Positions 8,683-18,661 of a stretch of DNA of 64,000 nucleotides are shown in pieces (the stretch's first letter is position 1; each line of letters begins with the position of its first letter). Position numbers and translations under genes: made by a program. The notes under the pieces were generated by a model. The model saw only the letters and a program-made list of their open reading frames with translations. It was not told the origin of the DNA and did no database searches. The DNA lies in contig NZ_BJFL01000008.1 in NCBI RefSeq assembly GCF_005405885.1, positions 113,278 through 177,277 of the forward strand, given 5' to 3'. Source of the DNA: Gandjariella thermophila (GTDB lineage: Bacteria; Actinomycetota; Actinomycetes; Mycobacteriales; Pseudonocardiaceae).

Positions 8683-9240
8683 CTAGACCTCGAGCAGCTC
8701 GGCTTCCTTGTGCTTCACCAACTCGTCGACCTGGGCCACGTAGCGGTCGGTGAGGTGCTGCAGCTCCTTCTCCGCGCGCACCACCTCGTCCTCGCCGGCC
8801 TCACCGTCCCGGACGATCCGGTCCAGCTCGTCCTTGGCCTTGCGGCGGATGTTGCGGATGGAGACCCTCGCCTCCTCGCCCTTGGCCTTGGCGACCTTGA
8901 CCATCTCCTTGCGCCGCTCCTCGGAGAGCTGCGGCACGACGACACGGATGATGGTGCCGTCGTTGGTCGGGTTGACCCCGAGGTCGGAGTCGCGGATGGC
9001 CTTCTCCATCGCGCCGAGCTGACTGGCGTCGTACGGCTTGACGACCACCATGCGCGCCTCCGGCACGCTCACGCTGGCCAGCTGGTTGAGCGGGGTCGGC
9101 GAGCCGTAGTAGTCGACGTGGATGCCGTGGAACATCGCCGGGTTGGCGCGACCGGTGCGGACCGTCGCCAGCTCGTCCTTGGCCACGGTCACCGCCTTCT
9201 GCATTTTCTCCTCGGCATCGAGGAGGGTTTCGTCGATCAC
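8683..9240 (-). CDS. frr: Ribosome recycling factor
   Basis: RRF splits post-termination ribosomes together with EF-G. The protein is 185 residues, the standard length. [12 protein letters not shown] is the conserved helix 1 region, [14 protein letters not shown] and VKPYD are in domain II, and [22 protein letters not shown] is the long helix 2 segment. No unusual features. The 237-base gap to pyrH carries no gene. Confidence 0.97.
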   Translation of the reverse strand: MIDETLLDAEEKMQKAVTVAKDELATVRTGRANPAMFHGIHVDYYGSPTPLNQLASVSVPEARMVVVKPYDASQLGAMEKAIRDSDLGVNPTNDGTIIRVVVPQLSEERRKEMVKVAKAKGEEARVSIRNIRRKAKDELDRIVRDGEAGEDEVVRAEKELQHLTDRYVAQVDELVKHKEAELLEV

Positions 9241-9477
9241 GACTGCTCCTTTCGCGGCTTCGCGCGCCCGCGCGATCGCGTCGGCAGGGCGCCCCTCACC
9301 AGTCCCGTCACGTCGCCTTCCGAAACGCCCTGCCAGCGGAGAACGCGGACCGGCCGGGCCCGGCGCGCGCCGGCGCCGCCGGGTGTGCCGAGGCTTGCCA
9401 CGATCATCGAATCTCCCTGGTGTGCGGGCCGGTGTAGGAGTTGCTGGTCACAATCCCAGCACGGTCGGCGGGGACGG

Positions 9478-10215
9478 TCAGCCGGGGGTGCTCACCAGCG
9501 TGCCGATCTTCTCACCACGCACGGCACGCGCGATGTTCCCCTCGATCAGAAGGTTGAACACGATGATCGGCATGTTGTTGTCCATGCAAAGACTGAACGC
9601 GGTGGCGTCCGCGACCTTCAGTCCCCGCTCGATGACCTCGCGGTGGGTGATGTGGTCGAACCGCACCGCGTCCGGGTCGGCCTTCGGGTCCGCGCTGAAC
9701 ACCCCGTCCACCGCCTTCGCCATCAGCACCACCTCGGCGCCGATCTCCAGTGCCCGCTGGGCGGCGGTGGTGTCGGTGGAGAAGTACGGCATGCCGACGC
9801 CGGCGCCGAAGATCACCACGCGGCCCTTCTCGAGGTGGCGGATGGCGCGGCGCGGAATGTAGGGCTCGGCGACCTGGCCCATGGTGATCGCGGTCTGCAC
9901 GCGCGTCTCGATGCCGTGCCGGCGCTCCAGGAAGTCCTGCAGCGCCAGGCAGTTCATCACGGTGCCCAGCATGCCCATGTAGTCGGCCCTGGCCCGCTCC
10001 ATGCCGCGCTGCTGCAACTGCTGGCCGCGGAAGAAGTTCCCACCGCCGATCACCACGGCGACCTGCACGCCCGAACTGACGACGTCGGCGATCTGCCGGG
10101 CGACGGCCTGCACCACGTCGGGGTCGACGCCGAGGGCCCCGCCGCCGAACATCTCCCCACCGAGCTTCAGTAGCACCCGCCGGTAGCCGGCGTGCGTCCA
10201 GCCGTCCTCGCTCAC
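9478..10215 (-). CDS. pyrH: Uridylate (UMP) kinase
   Basis: Phosphorylates UMP to UDP for nucleic acid and cell-wall precursor synthesis. It belongs to the amino acid kinase fold, unlike eukaryotic UMP kinases. The 245-residue protein shows RVLLKLGGE at the N-terminus, the GGGNFFRG nucleotide loop, and [11 protein letters not shown] and [13 protein letters not shown] near the C-terminus. It lies between tsf and frr as usual. The 208-base gap to tsf shows no gene. Confidence 0.97.
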   Translation of the reverse strand: MSEDGWTHAGYRRVLLKLGGEMFGGGALGVDPDVVQAVARQIADVVSSGVQVAVVIGGGNFFRGQQLQQRGMERARADYMGMLGTVMNCLALQDFLERRHGIETRVQTAITMGQVAEPYIPRRAIRHLEKGRVVIFGAGVGMPYFSTDTTAAQRALEIGAEVVLMAKAVDGVFSADPKADPDAVRFDHITHREVIERGLKVADATAFSLCMDNNMPIIVFNLLIEGNIARAVRGEKIGTLVSTPG

Positions 10216-10423
10216 CCGTCCTCCTCGCTCTTCCTTGTTGCCCTACCCGTTACGGGCGCCGGCAACCACCGGGCGGCGCTCGCCGGTGACCGGTCCGCGA
10301 CGCGCGAGGGCGGGGCCGCCACTGCGCTGTCGCCGCCTCCGCGGAAAATCGCGTCAACGGGGAGCAACGACTGCGCACGGCGACCCCGCCCAGGACACCA
10401 CCGCCTGTTCCGCGCCGGGCGCG

Positions 10424-11239
10424 TCAGGCCTGGCCGACCTCGAAGCGGGCGAAGCGGGTGACGGTCACACCGGCCTCGTCCAGCACCGCCTTCACGGTCT
10501 TCTTCTGCTCCTGGACGGACGGCTGGTCGAGCAGCACGGTGTCCTTGAAGAAGCCGTTCAGCCGGCCCTCGATGATCCTCGGCAGGGCCTGCTCCGGCTT
10601 GCCCTCCTCGCGGGCGGTCTGCTCGGCGATGCGCCGCTCGTTCTCCACCACGTCGGCGGGCACCTCCTCACGGGTGAGGTAGCGCGGCCGCATCGCGGCG
10701 ACCTGCATCGCCGCGCCCCGGGCGGCCTCCTCGTTGCCGCCGCTGTACTCGACCAGCACGCCGACCGCCGGCGGCAGGTCGGACGCGCGGCGGTGCAGGT
10801 ACGTGGCCACGGTGCCGTCGAAGACGGCGACCCGGCGCAGCTCCAGCTTCTCGCCGATCTTGGCGGACAGCTCCTGGACGACGTCCGCCACGGTCTTGCC
10901 GTCCAGCGGGGCGCCCTTGAGTTCCTCGACGTCGGCTGGCTTGGTCTCCCCGGCCACGCCGACGATCTTCGACGCCAACTCCTGGAACTCGGCGTTCTTG
11001 GCGACGAAGTCGGTCTCGCAGGTCAGCTCGACCATCACCCCGCCGTCCGCGGCGACCAGCCCGTTGGCGGTGGAGCGCTCGGCGCGCTTGCCGACGTCCT
11101 TGGCGCCCTTGATGCGCAGGATCTCGACCGCCTTGTCGAAGTCCGCGCCGGACTCCTCCAGCGCCTTCTTACAGTCGAGCATGCCCGCGCCGGTGATCTC
11201 GCGGAGACGCTTCACGTCGGCCGCGGTGTAGTTCGCCAT
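10424..11239 (-). CDS. tsf: Elongation factor Ts
   Basis: Guanine-nucleotide exchange factor for EF-Tu. The 271-residue protein has the N-terminal UBA-like domain, with [17 protein letters not shown] at residues 14-30. [12 protein letters not shown] is the EF-Tu contact motif. A core with [18 protein letters not shown] follows. It lies directly after rpsB, with which it is normally cotranscribed. The ATG is unambiguous. Confidence 0.98.
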   Translation of the reverse strand: MANYTAADVKRLREITGAGMLDCKKALEESGADFDKAVEILRIKGAKDVGKRAERSTANGLVAADGGVMVELTCETDFVAKNAEFQELASKIVGVAGETKPADVEELKGAPLDGKTVADVVQELSAKIGEKLELRRVAVFDGTVATYLHRRASDLPPAVGVLVEYSGGNEEAARGAAMQVAAMRPRYLTREEVPADVVENERRIAEQTAREEGKPEQALPRIIEGRLNGFFKDTVLLDQPSVQEQKKTVKAVLDEAGVTVTRFARFEVGQA

Positions 11240-11338
11240 CGTGCGTGTTCCGTTCCCTCTTCGGTGTACGCGCGTATTCGGTGTCGATGTCCTGGCCGCG
11301 CATCGCGTCGCCGGTCGGGCGCGACGCGCGGGCCGCGG

Positions 11339-12157
11339 TCAGGACTGGGCGGGCTGCTCCTCGAGAGTCTCGCCACCGGCCAGCAGTTCCTGCTCCCACT
11401 CGGCGAGCGGCTCGTCGGAAGCCACGCCCGCCTCCGGCTTCTCCTCGCCCTCCGCGGCCGTCCGCTGGCCGGCCCGCGCCATCAGGCCCGCCGCTGCGGC
11501 CTCGGCGATCACCTTGGTCAGCAGCGCGGCCGACCGGATCGCGTCGTCGTTGCCCGGAATCGGGTAGTCGACCTCGTCCGGGTCGCAGTTGGTGTCCAGG
11601 ATGGCCACCACCGGGATGCCCAGCTTGCGTGCCTCGCCGACGGCGATGTGCTCCTTCTTGGTGTCCACCACCCAGACCGCGCTCGGCACCTTCTGCATGT
11701 CCCGGATGCCGCCGAGCGTCTTCTCCAGCTTCTCCTTCTCGCGGGTGAGCATCAGGATCTCCTTCTTGGTGAGACCCTGGAACCCACCGGTCTGCTCCAT
11801 GGACTCCAGCTCCTTCAGCCGCTGGAGCCGCTTGTGCACGGTGGAGAAGTTGGTGAGCATTCCGCCCAGCCAGCGCTGGTTGACGTAGGGCATGCCGACC
11901 CGCAGGGACTGCTCGGCGATCGCCTCCTGCGCCTGCTTCTTGGTGCCGACGAACAGGATCGTGCCGCCGTGGGCGACGGTCTCCTTGACGAACTCGTACG
12001 CCCGGTCGATGTAGGTCAGCGTCTGCTGCAGGTCGATGATGTAGATGCCGTTGCGCTCGGTCAGGATGTAGCGCTTCATCTTCGGGTTCCAGCGCCGGGT
12101 CTGGTGACCGAAGTGCACACCGCTGTCGAGCAGTTGCTTCATGGTGACGACGGCCAT
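11339..12157 (-). CDS. rpsB: 30S ribosomal protein S2
   Basis: Small-subunit protein S2, 272 residues. Conserved segments are [45 protein letters not shown] and [11 protein letters not shown]. An acidic C-terminal tail of about 40 residues is typical of actinobacteria. The ATG giving MAVVTMK is preferred over a GTG four codons upstream, because an AGAGGTG ribosome-binding site covers that GTG. The 5' leader may be about 200 bases long. Confidence 0.98.
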   Translation of the reverse strand: MAVVTMKQLLDSGVHFGHQTRRWNPKMKRYILTERNGIYIIDLQQTLTYIDRAYEFVKETVAHGGTILFVGTKKQAQEAIAEQSLRVGMPYVNQRWLGGMLTNFSTVHKRLQRLKELESMEQTGGFQGLTKKEILMLTREKEKLEKTLGGIRDMQKVPSAVWVVDTKKEHIAVGEARKLGIPVVAILDTNCDPDEVDYPIPGNDDAIRSAALLTKVIAEAAAAGLMARAGQRTAAEGEEKPEAGVASDEPLAEWEQELLAGGETLEEQPAQS

Positions 12158-12343
12158 GGCCGGATGCACCTCTTGGCGTCGGGCGCGCCGCGTGGCGCGC
12201 GGGTCGGTTCTCGCGACGAGCCGGGTGACCCGTCGCCCTGGCGCCGTGCCGGCGTCCGGACCCCCGGTGGCACTGCTCCACCCGAGGGACCGCCGGACAC
12301 CGTGTCCCGCATCGACGGGACCCGCATCGGCGCGCGAAGTCGC

Positions 12344-12376
12344 CCCGTGTTCACACGGGTCGCGGCAGCAGTCTAC
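12344..12376 (-). promoter_or_regulatory. rpsB-tsf promoter -10 and leader inverted repeat
   Basis: In the 345-base gap between rpsB and the divergent M23 gene, a minus-strand TAGACT (12370-12375) resembles a -10 box; no well-spaced -35 is obvious. Just downstream of it lies the inverted repeat CCCGTGTTCACACGGG (12344-12359, 7-base arms). It would sit at the 5' end of an rpsB leader of about 200 nt. S2 autoregulates rpsB-tsf in other bacteria, so a leader element is plausible but unproven. Nothing else in the gap looks coding. Confidence 0.4.
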
Positions 12377-12502
12377 GCCCTCACCCGGACGGACTTCCCG
12401 TCAAGTCGACCAACCGTGGCCCGTCGTCCACAGGGCCGTGGTTCGTCCACAGGCACGCCGATCAACCCCGGTCGCGGGAGGCCGGTACTAGACCGTGGTG
12501 CC

Positions 12503-13432
12503 ATGCGCACCGCGACCGCCTCGCCGCACCGTCCGACCCTGTTCCGGCGCCCTCGGATACCGGGCCCGCTCCGGCACTCTCGGGTAGCGCCCGGACACGC
12601 CGTCGCGTTGCTGGCCGTGCCGCTGCTCCTGGCCGGGCTACCGCCACTGCTCGTGCCCGTCCCGTCACGGGCGGCGGCCGCCGCGCGGACGACGACGGCT
12701 GGCCGAACCGCTGACCTGCTCGCTTTCCCGGCCGCGGTCCTGGCCGCTCCTCGGGTCGGTCTCGCCGCCGCTCTCCCGGCGACCCTTCCAGCGGCTTCCC
12801 CGCCCGCTCTTCCCGTCCCCCCGGCCTCGCCTGTGGGCAGCCCCTGGGCACCCAGGGCCCGCTTCGGCTGGCCGCTCGCCCAACCCCACCCGGTACTGCG
12901 CCGGTTCGACCCGCCGGCCAGCCGGTACGGCCCCGGCCACCGGGGCGTCGACCTGGGCGCGCCCGCCGGTGCGCCGGTGTTCGCGGCCGGTGACGGCACG
13001 GTGGTCTACGCGGGCCCGGTGGCGGACCGGCCGGTCGTCTCGATCGAGCACGCCGGCGGTCTGCGCACCACCTACGAGCCGGTGCTGCCCACGGTCACGA
13101 CCGGCCAGCACGTCCGGCGCGGGCAGATGATCGGCCACCTGCTGCCCGGCCATCCCGGCTGCGGCGGTGACAGGCCGGTGACCACCGCGCCGATGGCACC
13201 GGGCCCGCCGACTCCAGCGGGCGCCCCAACGACGCCGGGCGCGCCGCTTGCCGAGAACGTACCGAGCCCCGGACCGCCTGCGGTGACGCCGCCGGCCGGG
13301 CCGCCCATGTCTGTGGCTGGAACCGCCGCCTGCCTGCACTGGGGTGTCCGGCGGGGCGAGCAGTATCTCGACCCGCTCCGCCTGGTCCTGATCCACGTCC
13401 GGCTGCTGCCCTGGGCGGGCACCGCCGGGTAG
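12503..13432 (+). CDS. M23 (LytM-like) peptidoglycan endopeptidase
   Basis: A 309-residue secreted or membrane-anchored peptidase of the lysostaphin fold. A hydrophobic segment at residues 33-52 serves as signal or anchor, followed by an Ala/Pro-rich linker to residue 115. The catalytic domain begins FGWPLAQPHPVLRRF. The first zinc motif is HRGVD (H146, D150), and the last ligand motif is CLHWGVR near the C-terminus. Between them, after GHLLPGHPGC, sits an insertion of about 50 residues made mostly of Pro, Ala, Gly and Thr, which is unusual inside this compact fold. The gene is divergent from rpsB and convergent with the sigma factor. Confidence 0.85.
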   Translation: MRTATASPHRPTLFRRPRIPGPLRHSRVAPGHAVALLAVPLLLAGLPPLLVPVPSRAAAAARTTTAGRTADLLAFPAAVLAAPRVGLAAALPATLPAASPPALPVPPASPVGSPWAPRARFGWPLAQPHPVLRRFDPPASRYGPGHRGVDLGAPAGAPVFAAGDGTVVYAGPVADRPVVSIEHAGGLRTTYEPVLPTVTTGQHVRRGQMIGHLLPGHPGCGGDRPVTTAPMAPGPPTPAGAPTTPGAPLAENVPSPGPPAVTPPAGPPMSVAGTAACLHWGVRRGEQYLDPLRLVLIHVRLLPWAGTAG

Positions 13433-13444
13433 CCCTCGAGCCGC

Positions 13445-14473
13445 TCAGCCCTCGAGCTGTTCCATGAGCTTCGCGCGGAGGCGCAGCACCGCCCGGGTGT
13501 GCAACTGACAGACCCGCGACTCGGTCACCCCGAGTACCCGACCGATCTCCGCGAGCGTGAGGTTCTCGAAGTAGTACAGGGTCACCACGATCCGGTCGCG
13601 TTCGGTGAGACGGGCGATGGCGTCCGCGAGCTGGCGGCGGCTGTCCTGGTCGACCAGGGTGGCCACCGGGTCCTCGGCGTGGTGGTCGGGCAGCGTCTCG
13701 GCGAGCGAGGCGTTGCCCCGGCCCGCGGCGATCAGCTCGTCGAGCGCGGCCACGCTGGTGAGCTGCAGCTGCGCGTACACCTCGCGCAGCTCCTCGATGC
13801 CGATACCCAGCTCGGCCGCGACCTCGGCGTCGGTGGGCGTGCGCTGCAGCCGCGCGCCGAGCCGCTCCAGGGCACGCTCCACGTCTCTGGCCCGGCTGCG
13901 CACCGAGCGGGGCACCCAGTCCTGGGACCGCAGGTCGTCCAGGATCGCGCCGCGAATCCGCTGCATCGCGTAGGTCTCGAACTTCAGCCCGCGCTCCGGC
14001 TCGAACTTCTCGATCGCGTCGACCAGCCCGAAGATGCCCGACTGCACCAGGTCGGCCACGTCCACGTGGGACGGCAGACCGGTACCGACCCGGCCGGCGA
14101 CGTACTTGACCAGGGGTGCGTAGTGCAGCACGAGCCGGTCGCGCAGCGCCTGGGAACCCGTCTCGCCGTAGCTGCGCCACAACGCGACGATGCCGGCCTC
14201 GACCTCGTCGGCGCTGCGGTGGTCACCCACCGGGTAGTCGACCGCCGGCTCGTCCGCGGCCTGCCCGCCCGCATCGCCGTTGGCGCTCCTCGGCGAAGTG
14301 GCAGGCACCGCGTCATGACGTTCGCCCGCCGACTCCGCGCCCGCCCGGCGGGCCGCGCCACCATGTGGCCCGTCGTCGCGCTGGCCGGGAAGCTGGTGTG
14401 GCCGGATGGAGGGAGCGGTCGCCGTGCGGGAACCTACCCCGGATTCGTCAGGCACGGGGGTGGGTTCGGTCAT
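13445..14473 (-). CDS. whiG: WhiG/FliA-type sigma factor
   Basis: RNA polymerase sigma factor of 342 residues in the FliA/WhiG group. In Streptomyces, WhiG controls the start of spore formation. After a disordered N-terminus of about 90 residues, region 2 reads [34 protein letters not shown] and [20 protein letters not shown]. Region 3 includes [14 protein letters not shown], and region 4 is [23 protein letters not shown] with the [20 protein letters not shown]. Its first 26 bases overlap the upstream recombinase gene, implying coupled translation. The specific role in this organism is inferred from family. Confidence 0.9.
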   Translation of the reverse strand: MTEPTPVPDESGVGSRTATAPSIRPHQLPGQRDDGPHGGAARRAGAESAGERHDAVPATSPRSANGDAGGQAADEPAVDYPVGDHRSADEVEAGIVALWRSYGETGSQALRDRLVLHYAPLVKYVAGRVGTGLPSHVDVADLVQSGIFGLVDAIEKFEPERGLKFETYAMQRIRGAILDDLRSQDWVPRSVRSRARDVERALERLGARLQRTPTDAEVAAELGIGIEELREVYAQLQLTSVAALDELIAAGRGNASLAETLPDHHAEDPVATLVDQDSRRQLADAIARLTERDRIVVTLYYFENLTLAEIGRVLGVTESRVCQLHTRAVLRLRAKLMEQLEG

Positions 14474-15557
14474 GGATCGCCTTCAGCCGTTCGACGGTGA
14501 CGTGGGTGTAAAGCTGGGTCGTCGCGAGCGTAGCGTGACCGAGCAGTTCTTGAACGCTTCTCAGATCGGCGCCTCCCTCGAGAAGATGAGTCGCGGCCGA
14601 ATGTCGTAACCCATGTGGCCCAATATCGGCCGCCCCTGGAACGGCCGCGACCGCCTGGTGCACGACCCGCCGTGCGGTTCTGGGATCCAGCCGCCCTCCC
14701 CGCGCACCCAGGAACAGAGCCGCTGGTGAAGCCGGCTTCACCAGCGCAGACCGGCCCTCGGACAGCCACCGTCGGACGGCGCGCTCGGCCGGCACGCCGA
14801 ACGGCACCGCCCGTTCCCGCCCGCCCTTGCCCGATACACGAACCACTCGGTTGGAGTAATCGATGTCATCGATGTCGAGTCCGCACAGCTCGGCGACGCG
14901 CACCCCGGTGGCGTAGAGCAACTCCACGACGGCCTGGTCACGCAGCGCAACCGGGTTGGCCTGTTCCGCCCCGGCCTCGGCGGCCCGCATCAACTCATCC
15001 GCCTGCTCGGCGCGCAGCACCGGCGGCAGGCCGCGGCGCACCGCCGGCGCGGCCAACCGCAGGCCCGGGTCGGCCGGCAGATGGCCCGAGTGAGCCGCCC
15101 ATGCCGTGAACGTACGGGCGGCCGCTGCCCTGCGGGCGAGCGTCGCGCGGCTCGCCCCGGCGGCACGTTGGGCGGCCAACCACGAGCGCAGTGTCGCCAG
15201 GTCAAGGCCGGCGACGCCGCCGTCGAGGCCGTGCTGCCCGCCAGCCGCGCGAGGGTTCTGGGCCTCATCCACGCACTGATCCGACGTCGGCTGATGGGGC
15301 TTCGGCTGATGCGGCGCCCGCCGCCGTGCCGGCTGCTCGTACGCGCCGTCGCCACGGGGCGGTATGCGGCCGTGAACGACGTGATCCAGCAGGGAGACCA
15401 CGTCGCCGACGTAGGCCCGGGCGGTGTGGGGCGACAGTCCCCGTTCCAGGCTCAGGTACCGCTCGTACTCGTCGACGACCGCACGGACGTGGCCGGGCAG
15501 CGCCGCCCGCAGCCGGAGCAGGTCGGGTCGCCGTCGGCGAGGGGATGGCACGTGCAC
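14448..15557 (-). CDS. XerC-like tyrosine recombinase with an internal insertion
   Basis: Site-specific recombinase of 369 residues. The catalytic set is R220 (ATGVR), K244 ([10 protein letters not shown]), H315 and R318 ([10 protein letters not shown]), H341 (LGHATLAT) and nucleophile Y350. The N-terminal SAM-like core-binding domain is split at residues 63-115 by a Pro/Gln/His/Arg-rich stretch not expected in XerC. About 300 residues is normal, so the insertion explains the extra length. Position next to dprA matches chromosomal XerC, which resolves dimers at dif with XerD. The GTG start is the first in frame; an internal start is unlikely because helix 1 ([19 protein letters not shown]) follows directly. 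Confidence 0.85.
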   Translation of the reverse strand: MHVPSPRRRRPDLLRLRAALPGHVRAVVDEYERYLSLERGLSPHTARAYVGDVVSLLDHVVHGRIPPRGDGAYEQPARRRAPHQPKPHQPTSDQCVDEAQNPRAAGGQHGLDGGVAGLDLATLRSWLAAQRAAGASRATLARRAAAARTFTAWAAHSGHLPADPGLRLAAPAVRRGLPPVLRAEQADELMRAAEAGAEQANPVALRDQAVVELLYATGVRVAELCGLDIDDIDYSNRVVRVSGKGGRERAVPFGVPAERAVRRWLSEGRSALVKPASPAALFLGARGGRLDPRTARRVVHQAVAAVPGAADIGPHGLRHSAATHLLEGGADLRSVQELLGHATLATTQLYTHVTVERLKAIHDRTHPRA

Positions 15558-15908
15558 AACATCAAACGCTGCAAGGCCCGGCCCCTGTCGTCAAGCATCG
15601 CCGCGCGGTGTCGTCCCGGCCGGCGCCACCGGTGGCTGCGGCCGGATGGCCGCCCCCTCGCCGGTGCCGGCAGATGGTTGTCCCCCGGCGGCCGGCGGCG
15701 ATGGCCCAGCGACGATCGCCCAGCGACGATCGCCGGGCGACGGCCAGCAGGCGACGGCGACCAGGAGGAGACGGCCGGCACGAGACCGGGCCCACGGGGT
15801 GGCGACCGGACGACGGCTGCCGAGCGGCCGCATCACGACCACCGGCAGGCGGCGGCTGGCGTGTCGGCGTGACACGGCAAGGCGCCAAACTCGCCGCCTG
15901 CCCGCGGG
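15558..15908. other. Gene-free GC-rich gap with degenerate repeats
   Basis: This 351-base stretch between dprA and the recombinase has open frames on both strands, but none with family content or a ribosome-binding site. It is dominated by variants of GCGACG and GATCGCC, including the exact tandem pair listed separately. It probably carries the recombinase-sigma promoter, but I see no clear hexamers. Confidence 0.5.
15705..15732. repeat. Two exact 14-bp tandem repeats
   Basis: CCCAGCGACGATCG occurs twice with no gap. Looser copies of GGCGACGG follow (about 15736-15760). The array lies in the gene-free stretch upstream of the recombinase gene. Confidence 0.8.
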
Positions 15909-17150
15909 TCACCGCTCGCGGCTCGGTGTCGGCGCGCGGGCGCGGCGCCAGCCGGTCGTGCAGCGGACCGCCAGGCCGCCGAGTTCCAGCGTCGGTAGGA
16001 GGGCCCGCACCCGAGGCAGCGGAACACCGGCCTCGACGGCGATCCGTTCGGGGCTGCGGCCGGAGCGGGTGCTGAGCGCGTCATACACGCGCGCGGCGTC
16101 GCCGTCGAGGCCATCGGTGGCCCGCGTTTCGGCCGCACCGAGATCGACCAGGTCGGCACCGAGCCGACCGGTGCTCTCGATGATTTCCTCCACCGTGCTC
16201 ACCGCGACCGCCTCGCCGGAGCGCAGCAGCTCGTGGCAGCCCACCGAGGTGGCCGAGGTGATCGGGCCGGGCACGGCCATGAGCACCCGGCCGAGGGCCC
16301 GGCTGACCGCCGCGGTGCTCCGTGCGCCGCTACGGGCACCGGCCTCCACCACCACCGTGCCGCCGCCGAGCGCGGCGATCAGCCGGTTGCGGACGAGAAA
16401 GCGGTATCTCGCCGGTGTGGTGCCCGGCGGGTATTCGCTGACCACCGCCCCGTGTTCCGCGATGCGCCCGAGGAGGGTGCTGTGCCCGGCGGGGTACGCG
16501 ATGTCCACGCCGCAGGCGAGCACGGCGACCGTGGGTCCCTCGGCGGCCACCGCCCCTCGATGGGCGGCCCCGTCCACCCCGTAGGCCGCGCCGGACACGA
16601 CGGTGACACCGGCGGAGGCCAGACCGTGACCGAACTCGGTTGCGACGTGCTGGCCGTAGCCGCTGGCGGCCCGGGAGCCGACCACCGCCACCGCCCTTTC
16701 GGCCATCTCACCCAGCCCGCCGGCTCCACGGACCCACAGGGCGAGTGGTGGCACCCCGCCGCGCAGGCCACGAGCCGCCGCGACGGACAGGGCGGTGAAC
16801 GGCCAACTCGGCCACTCCTCATCCTCGGGTGTGACGAGGCGGGCGCCCACCGCGGCCGCCTCGTCGAGGTCCGCCCGGCCGAGGTCGAGGTGTCGCCGCG
16901 CCGATGTCTCGTCCGCGACCGGGCCGGGCACGCGCCCCTCACGCACCAGGTCGGCCGCGCGGACCGGCCCGACCTCGGCGACGAAGTCGACCAGCGCCGG
17001 GGCCGGCGGCTCGGCGACCCGCAGCAGGTAGGCGCGCGCCACCCGGCTGGGCTCCGGGTTGCCTGGTTCCGGACCGTGCATGGGACGTTCTCCGCGAGTT
17101 CGCGCGCGGGGGCTCATGTGGGTGCCGCGGCCTGGCTCATGGCCACTCAT
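15909..17150 (-). CDS. dprA: DNA-processing protein DprA
   Basis: Binds incoming single-stranded DNA and loads RecA during transformation. The 413-residue protein has a Rossmann core with AVVGSRAASGYGQHVA, SGAAYGVDGAAHRGA and RNRLIAALGGGTVVVEAG. The last is the nucleotide or DNA contact segment. A C-terminal winged-helix-like domain (RSPERIAVEAGVPLPRVRALLPTLE) follows. I use the ATG that forms an ATGA overlap with the yifB stop; ATGs 11 and 23 codons later are alternatives. The frame upstream of this start is only an open shadow of yifB. Confidence 0.93.
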   Translation of the reverse strand: MSGHEPGRGTHMSPRARTRGERPMHGPEPGNPEPSRVARAYLLRVAEPPAPALVDFVAEVGPVRAADLVREGRVPGPVADETSARRHLDLGRADLDEAAAVGARLVTPEDEEWPSWPFTALSVAAARGLRGGVPPLALWVRGAGGLGEMAERAVAVVGSRAASGYGQHVATEFGHGLASAGVTVVSGAAYGVDGAAHRGAVAAEGPTVAVLACGVDIAYPAGHSTLLGRIAEHGAVVSEYPPGTTPARYRFLVRNRLIAALGGGTVVVEAGARSGARSTAAVSRALGRVLMAVPGPITSATSVGCHELLRSGEAVAVSTVEEIIESTGRLGADLVDLGAAETRATDGLDGDAARVYDALSTRSGRSPERIAVEAGVPLPRVRALLPTLELGGLAVRCTTGWRRARAPTPSRER

Positions 17151-18661
17151 CCGACGCTCCGTTCGCGGAACTCCAGTGCCGCGGCGACGTGCTCGGCGTC
17201 TGGCCGGTCGCGGCCGGCGAGATCCGCGAGTGTCCAGGCGACACGCAGGCACCGGTCCGCGCCACGGCCGGTGAGCGCGCCCGTGCGCAGGCCGCGGTCC
17301 AGCAGGGAGGTGGCCTCCCGGGGCAGGCCGTACTCGCGGCGCAGCACCGGGCCGGGCGCGTCGGCGTTGGTTCGCCACGCGCGGCCGGCCCAGCGGTCGG
17401 CCGCCCGCGCCCTGGCCCGCTGTACCCGGGCGCGCACCACCGCGGTCGGCTCGGGTTCGCCGACCTCGGCCGGGTCCATCGCGGTGATCGGCCGCATCGG
17501 CACCCGGAGGTCGACTCGGTCCAGCAGCGGGCCGGACAGCCGTGCCAGGTAGCGCCGCCGCGCGTTCGGCGAGCAGGAGCAGTCCACGTCCCGCGCCGGG
17601 GCGCACGGGCAGGGGTTGGTCGCGAGGATGAGCTGGAAGCGTGCCGGGTAGCGCACGATGCCGTCCTTCCGGCCGATCCGCACCTCGCCCTCCTCCAGCG
17701 CGGTGCGCAGCGCCTCCAAACGGTGCGAGCCCCATTCACAGGCCTCGTCGATGAGCAGCACGCCGCGGTGCGCCCTGCTGACCGCGCCCGGCCGCGCCAG
17801 TCCCTGCCCTCCGCCGATCAGCGCGGCCATCGAGATGGAGTGGTGCGGTGCGACGAACGGCGGCACGCCGACCAGCGGTGACTCCTCGGAGAGCGTTCCG
17901 GCGACGGAGTGCACCGCGGTCACCTCGAGCGCCTCGTCGGCCGACAGCGGCGGCAGCAGGCCGCCCATCCGCCTGGCCAGCATCGTCTTGCCGGTGCCCG
18001 GTGGACCGATCAGCAACAGGTGGTGACCACCGGCTGCGGCGACCTCCAGCGCCCACCGCGCCTCCGGTTGGCCGAGCACGTCGACCAGGTCTGGCACGGC
18101 GGGCGGCGCGGGCGCCACGGTCTCCGCCGGGCGGGTGAGCGTGTCCGGTTCGCCCCGCAGCCAGTCAAGGACGTCACGTAACCGCGCGGCGCCGAGGATG
18201 TCGATGCCGTCCACGAGAGCCGCCTCGGGCAGCGTCGCCACAGGCACCACGGCCCTGCGCAGCCCGGCGCGCCGTGCGGCGAGCAAACCCGGCAGCACGC
18301 CGCGCACCGGCCGGACCCGGCCGTCCAGGCCGAGCTCACCCAGCAGCAGTGTGCCGACCAGCGGACCGGCCGGCACGGTCTGCGCAGCGGCCAGGACCGC
18401 GCAGGCCAGCGCCATGTCGTAGCCCGAGCCGCCCTTGGGCAGCGAGGCCGGCGACAGCGCGAGCGTGACCCGCTGCTGCGGCCAGGACACGCCGGTGTTG
18501 CGCACCGCCGCCCGGACGCGTTCCTTGGCCTCGTGCAGCGCGGTGTCCGCAAGCCCGACCAGTTGCACCCCGGGAAGGCCGGCGCCGATGTCCGCCTCGA
18601 TCTCCACGGCCACGCCGTCCACCCCGAACAGCGCGACGGACCACGCCCGTGCCAGCGCCAT
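17147..18661 (-). CDS. comM: YifB/ComM-family Mg-chelatase-like AAA ATPase
   Basis: In naturally transformable bacteria ComM is a hexameric helicase that aids branch migration of incoming DNA. The 504-residue protein has an N-terminal Lon-like domain (SVALFGVDGVAVEIEADIG, GLADTALHEAKERVRAA). The Walker A GPPGTGKT is at residues 219-226 and the Walker B is GVLLIDEA. CPCAPA...CSCSP zinc-like cysteines follow, then a C-terminal helical domain. Here the usual LLIDE(L/A)PEF is CEWGSHRLE, a small variation. It overlaps yraN by TGATG and dprA by ATGA, so the three form one coupled unit. Confidence 0.93.
   Translation of the reverse strand: MALARAWSVALFGVDGVAVEIEADIGAGLPGVQLVGLADTALHEAKERVRAAVRNTGVSWPQQRVTLALSPASLPKGGSGYDMALACAVLAAAQTVPAGPLVGTLLLGELGLDGRVRPVRGVLPGLLAARRAGLRRAVVPVATLPEAALVDGIDILGAARLRDVLDWLRGEPDTLTRPAETVAPAPPAVPDLVDVLGQPEARWALEVAAAGGHHLLLIGPPGTGKTMLARRMGGLLPPLSADEALEVTAVHSVAGTLSEESPLVGVPPFVAPHHSISMAALIGGGQGLARPGAVSRAHRGVLLIDEACEWGSHRLEALRTALEEGEVRIGRKDGIVRYPARFQLILATNPCPCAPARDVDCSCSPNARRRYLARLSGPLLDRVDLRVPMRPITAMDPAEVGEPEPTAVVRARVQRARARAADRWAGRAWRTNADAPGPVLRREYGLPREATSLLDRGLRTGALTGRGADRCLRVAWTLADLAGRDRPDAEHVAAALEFRERSVG

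Noticed and set aside
12424..12451. Two TCGTCCACA sequences, and TTGTCCACA at 19128-19136, as DnaA boxes
   Set aside because: They match the actinobacterial box well, but there are only one or two per site, with no AT-rich unwinding region and no dnaA or dnaN nearby. Chance or minor titration sites are more likely than an origin.
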